Under the pieces are notes generated by a model. That model worked only from the letters and a program-made list of their open reading frames with translations, did not search any database and was not told the DNA's origin. Source: Clytia hemisphaerica (Eukaryota > Cnidaria > Hydrozoa > Leptothecata > Clytiidae). From it: DNA of 64,000 bases. Positions 54,454 to 64,000 of this stretch are shown one piece after another; position 1 is the stretch's first letter; each line of letters begins with the position of its first letter. Location of the stretch: contig CACVBU010001312.1 of assembly GCA_902728285.1 (NCBI GenBank), forward strand, positions 744,001 through 808,000, given 5' to 3'. Both the position numbers and the translations under genes were made by a program.

Positions 54454-57400
54454 ATTATTCTTTAGCATAAACTTTTTAAACTTTTATTAGTTTGATTATG
54501 ATTTTCTTAGATATGCCTTAGCTTTCTGTACTCGGAGGAAAATGCTTGGTCATCGTTTTTAATCTCGGAAGTGAAGCTCATGGTAGACTTTCAAAACTTT
54601 TTTATGGAAACTAGCGGATTAACGAAAATAAATTTCTCGTGTTGAATAAGCACTATACAATTATCCATTTCTGAAATGATTAAATAAATGGTCTGCGAAT
54701 TATGAATTTGCTTTACATTTTCACAAAATCGAACCTTTGAGATTTGAACTTATGAAATAAATTTTGTAACTTTATTCCAATTCTTTATTGAAGACCCTTA
54801 TTAGAATTTATGTGTAAAATACTAAATTTAGCCTTTTAAATTGGTCAAGTCCATCGTGAGTTTTTAAGAATCAGACAAGCGAGATAGCATAACGTTCTTA
54901 CAAGCTGTTCACTTCCCTCTATTCGAGAGATCTTGTTTACATAACAATACCAAATGACGTAGCCACAGTCTAAAATTTTTTACATCCACGACAAAACTAT
55001 AAAGTAGGCGACAATACGCATTATAATATTTTGTTGTAGTATATAATTCCTATTAATCATTATGTATATAGATTTTTTTTTCATAACACCTTTATTATAC
55101 GTATGGGTACTATCCTTGGTCGTTGGCGGCGGTATTTTATGTTTATAATACCTCTTTAAAGTACATATTTGATGGATGATGGTATTTAGTTGGAAATAGG
55201 GAAGCACTTGAGAAGCATGTTGGATGGAGCTTTCTGCATCGACGAAGACAGGTAGGAACAATTTTACTTTTTCAACTGATATAGGGGTAGTCAGATATCT
55301 TTTTATTATTTCATGCTAATAGGTAATAAGTAAGACCACCGAATTTATTTTCCAAACTGGAGATTTCCAAACAATGGTTGATTTTGTCATTTAGTTTTGA
55401 TTTATTTTGGGATTTATTTCTGCTGTTACCTGTTGTTACCTGCTTTTTCGTAGGGCTTAATCTTGAACGGTTTTGTCCGTAAGCAGTACGAAACTCGTAC
55501 ATTGCCAAAAAATGTAAATTCAAAAGTCCCAAACTCTCAAATTGATCAATTTCATTTTTGTAGTCAAGTCTAAAAAAAGTAAGAATAGGTTAAGAACATT
55601 TCACCCTCAATTGTGGCAATTTCTTAAGAATACTTGATCCTCATCCAAAGTACACTATTCTTATAAAAAAAGCGTGTATTCCAGAAAAATATTCGCATTG
55701 GTGGTTAAAGAGTTGGTTTATGGTAGCTCCATCTTCTGACGAGTTTTTGACTGAACGTTTTGATTCAAACCATGATGATGGATGTACCTTGTTTGGCTAA
55801 TGATCTTGTTATAGGGTCCTTATCAGCAAAACCCTTTTTCTAAATGCAGCTGATCTTTCTACCTTTATTGTTAAATCGCTGCGCTCCTCTTGAAATTAGC
55901 CTCCAAAAATGTTCAGGCCCTATATGCCACGTGTCACTTCTGCTCATAGGAAACAAATAATTTCTCAAATTGGTTTTTCATCATCGGAATCTCTTTCCAT
56001 CGAGGGAAAAATTTCCCTATGAAACTTTCTCTTGCGATCTTGTGAATCAAAGTCCAGAAGAATTTCGGTATCTTTCAAAGTAGATTTTGGTCATTTTAAT
56101 ACCAGATTACATGAGTCAAAAGTAACATTGAAATGCTTACTCGAAAAAAATAATTGTTTAATTTTGTGATCAAGGAAAATGTTGCGGAGAGACTATCCGT
56201 CTAGTGTTCTTTCTCATTCATCTTTACTTTGTTTGCGAGGAATGTTAAGCTCAAACATTTTCTCTATCGGAATTCTTAAAAGTTGATGATGCACTTCCAA
56301 TATTTGACTTAGTGAGACAGATACGAGAGATTTTGGATTACTATCGCCTTTTAGTAATTTTGCGATAGGCCATAAATACCCTGTGAACTTATTTGAAGTT
56401 TTCATCACCAGTGATCGCCAGAAGGTTATGTCAAGCTATGGTGTTTCTGAATCCTGTTTGAAAGAAAACTTAATTTAGAAATCCTGTTTCTTAGCATATT
56501 GGATTCACTGTCACTGTACTAAACTGTTGGAAAAATTCGACTGAAAGTTTACACACTTGGTCTTTGATTGCGGAATACTTTTGAATGTCCTTTCTTTCAG
56601 AACCTCTTTTGACGTTGTTGACCTGGATCTCTGCAATACCAACATTTGGTGTCCTGAGTATGCATTTTGAAAGATACTGACATTGAGCTTCGATTTTAAT
56701 TATAAGAGGGTTCCTTTGCTAACCGCAACTGTGACTTCTACAATTATCATATAAAAATCACCTGAGAGGATTTGGATGCATTTATAATAGTTCAAGGAGA
56801 ATGAGTTCTAGATAGTGAGTTTGGATTATACATCTGGATAACCCCATACTGTTTTAATATGCAAACATAGTCAACCCCTCTTTTGATGAGAGTCTTATTT
56901 GAAACTGTTTTGTTTTACTGTAGTCAGTCGTTCTTCTTAAACGTCTTTCAAATACGAGGGTAATCTTTCTTATATGGACGTTTTTTGGCAATACAGATTA
57001 TTTGCCAATCTCATCATTGTTATTTTGGTGCTTATCAAACTTTCATACATGGTAGTATACTCTAATATAAAATGGAGCCTTCCTTATTATCAGACAATGT
57101 TTCTTGTGATTTTGACGAATGGGTAGTTATGGTTTTCAAAGTTTTTCTTGGATATTTCATGATTCGGTGTGTATGGAAATCGAGGTATGCTTTCTTTGTT
57201 ACTATGGTAACAAAATGGTCTTCCTTCAGGGAAAATACTCATCCATGAGCGAGGCCTACAGACCATTTTTATTATCAAATGCAGTGATAAGGTCTTTATC
57301 TTAATGACGTATAAGTTAGCACCTTTAAAGCAGGTTCGAGTTTCTGTTTCTGATTTGATTAAATCGTAATACTCGAATGAATGAAATGAATGAAAAAAAA

Positions 57401-59745
57401 TGTCAACAATGCAATATGTTTTTCAAGTCTTGGTAATGGAATAGGAATACAACGACAGCGTAGAGTATACTTTTGGGCCTTATGAGAAGCACGGAGTAAC
57501 CAACCCTGTGCAAAATAGCCTCATAAAGCCTAGAGGACTATTGAAACCTTGGAAAGTTATTTTCCAGTTTACTGGCCTTTTTTAAAGTGATCTAGGTCAC
57601 TTATAGACCTATTGCGATGTTAGTGACGTCAAACTTTTGGAGTTTCTCAAGATGCTTAAGATGAGTCTGCAAATTCCATAAATCTATCTTGACTTTTCAA
57701 TAAGATTGTGAAGAGATAGAGAACAAACGATCAATCTTATCGATAAATCTGTTTTGACTTCAATACATTTAATCCTGGAATTTTCATGTGAAAATTCCAA
57801 AAATATTTTTCTTTACATAAAAAGACCTCAAGAAAATCACTTAATTCACTTTTATAAGATTTCAGTTGGTCTTTTAAGCGCTCGTTTATGGTTGACCGCG
57901 CTTCGTATTCGAAAGTTGTTTTATTTTGTCCAAATATCGAATCGGATATTGTATATCGTATTTGACCAAAGGCGGAGACTCTTATTTTCCCTTATACGGA
58001 AAAAGAATTGGAAAAACTTTCTTCAGTAAGATAAACCATAGAGTGGATTGCTTCAAATCTAAAAAAGCTGTGTACTAGTACTCAGGCCTTGGAGACTAAT
58101 TTGCTCGTTTTATTGGATTGGAATGTCAATATAGTTAGCATTTATTTGATGGAATATCATCTTCTTGACTCGAGAATTTGAGTATTGTATTGATATTGAC
58201 ATTGAGACGTTGTTACCTTAAACGTGGAAACGGTAAACAGTTTTTCGTTATTGGAAGGTTCGGGTACTGTGCTGTTTTATGGTAATATGTTGAAATTGTT
58301 GTGGAACCTCATTCAGAGGAGTGATGTGTATGTAATGTTGTTTTTTCAAATCTTTACTGGGCTTTTACATCAATTTTGACTCGATCGGTCTTGGTTAATA
58401 TTACTATCAATTCTCATTTGAGCATCGGTCCAATCGTAGGGCGAAATTCAGAAAAATGTCGGGGATCGACTCGGTGCTGCTATTCACTTTGTAAGAGAAC
58501 GTACCTTCGCCTTAGTCTATCTATGTCACGAGAAGGGTAATTTGGGTACTGTTATCATTATTATTATTCTGAGTATGGTACGCGAGAGAAAGTATCCCCT
58601 CCCTTTGCGAAATTTTTAAAAAAGGATGGTCTTCAGACAGTTAAGCGGAAGAGAAAACTCATAACAATCTGTCTCATTACAAAATTGATCATAACATTAG
58701 TCATAAATTTTATTAGTAATGTCTTAAAACATTTTACAAATACATGATGAATTTATCGAACTTGAAGAATGTTATACTAGTAGGCTTTGAATAATTTGGT
58801 TTAGCAAATTTTAATAATCATCTCTTGAAAAAGAATTGTCGACCATTTCCCTAATTAGTTCTTCTATGTTACAAATATGTTACATTTTGCATGATATCGC
58901 AAATTGATATCCTTGGGCTTTTTTCCCCTTTTTGAATTCACTTTCATTTCTGCCATATTAGAATCATCTTAGCTTTTAATAATTTAGCCATCACAGCCTT
59001 GCGTTCTTATATAGTTTGTTCTTTTTTTTAAAAACATGTAAATATCTCATAGTTCTAAATTTTTTCGCTATTAGCGAAACTTAAAGTGACATATATTTTT
59101 AACTTCTTAAAATTTCTCATTTTAGAGCTTTGAACATTTAATCATTTTAAGGTGTGATTATATCCAAAAGTTATGATGAAACATTTTAAAATACAAAATG
59201 TGTAAATCATTATGTGATGTGATGACCTCGTCTCATCTTTTTGTCATTTTTTCTCGTCCATTCATTCACTCTGTCGTGAAAAACAAGTGCATGCATGGTT
59301 TTTATCTATAGTCTTGTTAATTTACTTCTTATCATTTCTTGATAAACCTTGCTGGCTTGCAATGACTGTGAGAAAATTCTACTGACTTCATCAGTCTAGT
59401 CTGGATTCGGTGGTTTGTTTGGTTCTGTTGGCTGGAATATCCGTATAACAATGGGTTATATTCTGTTTAGTAGTGTACTCTGTGATTTAGTTTTAATTTT
59501 TTTTTTAATTTTGTTGAAGAAATTGAAATTATTCCTAAAAAATGTCTTATCCCGAATTAAATCTTTCACATTATTTTTTTGTTCATAATCAACACTGCAT
59601 TGTTATCAGTTGTCACCAGTTCTTTTCAAACTTGCCAACAAAACCATCACGGTACACAACATCTTGATAAGTATATAATGTCTATTAGTTACTAATCATG
59701 AAAAGTTGACCTTTTGAGGTTTATAGGTGTGGGAATAAAATAAAA
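54454..59745. other. No gene seen
   Basis: About 5 kb of AT-rich DNA without splice-bounded frames or strong ORFs. A minus-strand frame at 56214-56408 (KFTGYLWPIAKLLKGDSNPK) looks mildly protein-like but has an in-frame stop just upstream and no recognisable family. TTACTATCAATTCTC-type low-complexity sequence is common. Confidence 0.4.
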
Positions 59746-59753
59746 CTAGATTA

Positions 59754-60033
59754 CACCCCTGTCTCACAGCCCCGGTGGAACTTTTTGTCCTCAGTGGGGA
59801 TAGAAACTCCTATTGAAATCCCAGGGTTAGAAATTCTATTGTTCCAAGGCTAAAAAATCCAGTGGGGATAGTTTTGGAGTGCAATTTTTAAACATTAAAT
59901 TTCCAATGGAGATGAAATCAAAGTCAATTTCCCAGTGGGGGCTGAAATTTCAGGGTATTTTCCTACAGGGGACGAAATTTTTGCCAAATGTTCCAGTGGG
60001 GCTGGGCTTCAGTGGGTGTGTGACACAGGGGTG
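59754..60033. mobile_element. 280-bp hAT-like MITE, complete copy of the CCGGTGGAACTT family
   Basis: The ends are CACCCCTGTCTCACAG and the inverse of GTGTGTGACACAGGGGTG. The flanks CTAGATTA (59746-59753) and CTAGATTG (60034-60041) are an 8-bp target duplication with one change, as in hAT elements. The interior repeats CCAGTGGGG/CAGTGGGGATAG words. Older copies lie at about 3300-3490 and 9270-9540; a fragment of the end recurs at about 60060. Confidence 0.87.
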
Positions 60034-60041
60034 CTAGATTG

Positions 60042-63000
60042 CAGCTTCTCCTTCTCTATACACCCCTGTCTCCCAGTGAACCGGTGAACAGATGGAAAAA
60101 TGTCAAGTACACACACTTATGTGATACAGGGCTGTACTTTGCGATTGTAGGGCATTGTATGGCCCTTCATATGAGACTTTTTTAAGAGGAAGTGTAGATA
60201 AGAGTTCTCTCTCAATACATCTTTGAGTTAGGGATCAATGATCATACAGTACCACTGTGAAATGACATAAACTTCTCTACCATATTGTATGGGAAGGATG
60301 TGAAGGGTAAGAGGGCTTCGTGCTGGTCTCTTTTCCGTTCATGCGTCAATGCAGAAAAATAGATTATATTGAACCTCTCTGCATCCTATCCTTAGCAGTT
60401 GCCTATTATTAAGCTATTACTTAACTTTATACTGATTATAGATAATTGTTCTTTTTCCAATGAGAAAATACAAATTTAATTTTTTTTCCTTATTTCCTAT
60501 TTTCTTTCTTTATCATTTTCTCTTATTTTATTTTTTTCTGTAATGATTAAAAAACACAAATAGCGCATCGGTATGTAGAAGGCATTTCTCAATACTTTCA
60601 ATTGGTTAGGGTACACTGTTACTGCTGCTTGCTTTTGATGTTTTTTTATGCCGGATTCAAATTGAGATAGCATTTTATTTGAGAGTATTCCTCTAGTGAA
60701 TTTGACGGAAAACAAAATAATTTTTTCCTAATTATTATGATGCAGTAGCATTTATGAGAGAACTCGATGTGATACTTTTGGTATTTTTTATGAGGATTTA
60801 TTTTGATGGTTATGATAAGAATTAGATGGTTTCTAATTGGATTTAAAAAAACGAAAACTTATTGATTACCAGACTTCGAGAAAATGAAAAGCAAAACAAA
60901 AGCTACTACATTTGCGTTGATTGTTATGAGGTATGTAGTAGCAAAAGCTGCATGTATGAAAAGATATTGAACTCAAGATCTCTGTCAAGATTAAAGTCTA
61001 GAGTTATAACAAAGTCCTGGAGTTACTATACAGTAGAGTCTTTTTAACTCGAACCTCTTTAACTGGAATGTCTCCGCTCGTAGACTCGTTTTTTCGTCCT
61101 TTAAGATAACGCCTTACAACAACATTACTCCATAACTCAAGGCGTGATTTGGCCTTTTTATCGTGATGGGCGCGATCTTTGATTTCAAAAAGCGTGAAAA
61201 GTGATTAATAAAATTATGTTTTTGGTTTGATGACTTGATAGCCTGATTAGCGATCAGGGCATCTGCTAGGGAGGGGGTCTCTGATGATCTATCTACCAAC
61301 ATGCACACCAGACAAAGATAGAAATTCAACTGGAACTCGAGTTCAATCCTCGTCTTATGTGACAGCTGATTGGTGACTGTATTAATTCCTATCAATTGAT
61401 TTCGAGTTAACTACACTTCCTTGTTCCAATTGACTGACATAAATAATTAAGGTTTTCTAGCCTTCAGAGCTTGCAATTTCTTCCTTGCAAACAATAATCA
61501 ATTTTTCTCAGACGCCAAGAATACCATCCTTATCACTTCTAAATATATTTTGCTACAAGTTGTTTACCTTTTTGAGTTTTTCATTTTATCAGTGGAATTA
61601 ACTTTCTATCTATTAAGTATGTATATCATCGAAGCTTGAGAGTGGTGCTCAAGAATATTCGAAAGTTGTTCAGCAAAAACACAAGCAGTTATATCATTTA
61701 TAGGTGTTACTTTAAATAACTGTTCCTGTTTCATATCAGGCACGTGTTTTATATCAGGACGGTGTCTCCTATTGATATATTGTGCTGAATAAGCAAAAAA
61801 TTGTTTTTCTTTTCCACCTTCTGACCTATCTTGTTCCACGCCTGTGTTAATTCAATATGAAAAAGCTTTTAGTTTAATCAAAATTGCTGAATAAGCAAAC
61901 GATATCACTCTTATTCAAAAACAATACTTGTAACCAGAACCAAAACAGTGTCAAGATAAGGTGCAAAATGACACGTGGCTACTCTCATCTCAATTTGATT
62001 TACAAGTGCATTGAGGGTAGCGGCACATTTATGTTTATCAAGTGTTTGTTTTGGGCAAAACAAGGTTGAATGTAATTACAACTTGGCAATAAGTCTTTCT
62101 ATTTTTGGTTTTCTCTGTCGAATACACCCCTATCACAGTTACCCAAGCGGTTAAAAGTATTTTTCTTTCACTCTATCTTTGAGAGTATTTTTCTAAGTCG
62201 GCATTTTTTCGGCTAATGGTTTTAATAAAAGTCTTAAGTTGGTAGTTATACCAGTGCTAAGATTTGAACCTCACCTTTTTAATTGAGTGTAACGCTTCTG
62301 AGTGTCTCTTAATCTAAGATTTTACAGAAGATGCCTCCAGGATAGTCTAGAAAGCTCATCTTTCAATGGGATAAACTTTTATTAAAAGGTGTTGTTGTAT
62401 TTATAGGACATAACGTTATTTTAGTCCGGAAAAACAACTTTATAAATGAATACATTAAGAATCTAGGTATCAAATTTAAGATTACCATGTTAAGACTTTC
62501 ACAACAAACTTGTAATTTATTTTTGGCATCCCTTTGAAAGCGGTATTCAAAACATATAAGGTCAATTACATAAATTTCCGTTTGTAAAAATCTGAACATG
62601 AGGACACCAAAGGTTTTGCTGTGAATTCGGTTATCTATTTAGTTGGTTCGTCTTGGTTTGATTTTGTTGGTTCTAACTTCTGTAAATGGTGTAAATCATT
62701 GTAAATTAACAACTCCTTGCTAAATTGAGTTGTAAACAGACTTACAGGATATCAATATGGCGTCGAATGAATTTTATGGATTTTTGTGAAGATTGTTGGT
62801 TACATAAGTTATAAAGTCCTAGTGAAACCCTAGAAAAGTTGGCCAAAAATCGTCCAGAGAAAAAAAAAGACAAAAAACATTTAATCGCAACAGGGAGTTT
62901 TTTTGGATCATTTTGTGAATTTTATTCGCCAACCAGTAGTTCACTCTCTGTCTCGGACCCTTTAAGAGAAAGCAAAATACTTCTAAGCAAATTCTTGTAA

Positions 63001-64000
63001 TATTAGTTCGAGCTCTGGAGTCCAGTCTAGCGTACTGTAAAAATGCGCTAATCACGTAGAATTTATAGTTTCAAAAAGAGTTTTGAAACTGTTCCAAAAG
63101 TTTTGTTTTGATTTTCCCTCCTTTGACCACCCACTTGAGGCAACGTAAACAGGCTTAAACGGAATAAAGTCCTTTTAAAAATCACTGTTTCCCTTCCCTT
63201 TAAAAACGATAAAAATTTCAAACAAAGTTACAAAGCAAAGACTTTCTTTTAGTTTTGAAAAACATTTTTGAGCGATCGTTTATCTTGAAAGTCTCGTCAG
63301 CATGGTGGTTGGTCTGTGTTTTGACGCACTGTGATTTCGAAAGCTACTTAGGAATCCGACAGAGTTTTGTTCTTGATTTTAAGATCTTGATCTCTCAGTA
63401 GCAACATCATCATTCAGATATTATTAGCACGTTTAAGATTTTCTTTTCTTACTGATGTATACTACATTTCTAAAGATTTTTTGTCTTCCTATATCCTTGT
63501 TAGACTACTACTGATACAGAGGAGCCGAATCTGCTCAAATCCCTTGTTTTCAATCAGATTATAGAGCTTTCAGCGGTTAAATGATCTTTGGAGTTAGTCC
63601 TTATACTTTTATCATACTTTCTAGTCAGTAATTGGGAAAGTTTTAGGGTTTATTTAATTAGTACGTGCTGTGGTTAACTGGTTAAAATCTCATCTTACGT
63701 TTACTTATCAAGTGTTTGTTGAGCCCACATACTTAAGAAACAAAACTCGCTCCCAGTTTCCGTTTCACTAAGAGGCGTCGGTGGAGTTCTGAAGGGTTCT
63801 AAAGAGGATTCTTTGACTCCCTGACCCCCTTATTTTCGATATTTAGGTCTAACGGTTTTTTATTGTTTTTGATAAAGTCTAGCTTTCATGTTTATGTTTT
63901 CATTTGCTATCTTTTCCCTCCATGTGCGAATGACGTTTTTCATAGTAAATTAGTGTGGTGACAATGTGTCTCTTTTGTCAACTTAAGGATTTTGTTGGGA
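60042..64000. other. No gene seen
   Basis: AT-rich sequence. A partial element end (ACACCCCTGTCTCCCAGTGA) lies near 60060 and a weaker one (ACACCCCTATCACAG) near 62125. Short ORFs on both strands have no recognisable family or splice support. Any real exon here would be small and not callable by eye. Confidence 0.4.

Noticed and set aside
56214-56408. Minus-strand frame with KFTGYLWPIAKLLKGDSNPK
   Set aside because: Protein-like over 60 residues but a stop lies just upstream and no family or splice context is seen.
62121-62275. Possible tRNA (GCGGTTAAAAG ... GATTTGAACCTC)
   Set aside because: The box-B-like word is in the opposite orientation to the box-A-like word and no cloverleaf can be drawn.

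Overview
The window is animal nuclear DNA: AT-rich, intron-bearing, and crowded with nested transposable elements. The gene content fits a cnidarian, most likely a hydrozoan. A paired-class homeobox gene, a DEG/ENaC channel of the Hydra-sodium-channel kind, compact single-exon genes with a 3' splice acceptor a few bases before the ATG (as in trans-spliced hydrozoan genes), and many short inverted-repeat elements all point that way. The species assignment is an inference from style, not from a marker.

Four host genes are well supported. (1) Positions 215-1442 (+) hold the last two exons of a paired-like homeodomain gene whose start lies outside the window. (2) Positions 5283-6800 (+) hold a complete intronless DEG/ENaC channel. 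(3) Positions 31171-31590 (-) hold a complete single-exon LTO1 (ORAOV1) gene, an iron-sulfur delivery adaptor. (4) Positions 44035-53284 (+) hold a complete nine-exon VPS28 gene (ESCRT-I subunit, 219 aa). An orphan terminal exon at 16163-16339 encodes an RGG-box tail. The genes do not form a pathway; they are neighbours in a repeat-rich landscape.

Between about 13.8 and 28.5 kb there is a graveyard of mobile-element coding pieces: a serine/arginine-rich gag-like fragment, an unrecognised two-ORF module (17.37-18.85 kb) bounded by C-rich repeat sequence, a SAP-domain plus gag-like ORF, a SWIM-like zinc finger, an HUH-endonuclease (Helitron-like) fragment, a YqaJ-like nuclease fragment, a small ORF with an internal duplication, and a 113-bp satellite.

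From 33.7 to 39.9 kb lies a large palindromic transposon with arms of about 1 kb made of ~182-bp subterminal tandem repeats. It was itself hit by a 2.4-kb element with TTAA target duplication, which in turn carries a 306-bp MITE; a further MITE-like inverted repeat sits in its interior beside a minus-strand transposon gene. Because the two arms are near copies, the undisturbed arm gives the pre-insertion site of the nested element.

The VPS28 introns, particularly the 4.7-kb first intron, hold poly-C-tract repeats, ATCGAA-rich repeats, several MITEs and a tRNA-like SINE. From the VPS28 3' end to 64 kb I see no convincing gene, only AT-rich sequence and two MITEs with clear target-site duplications.
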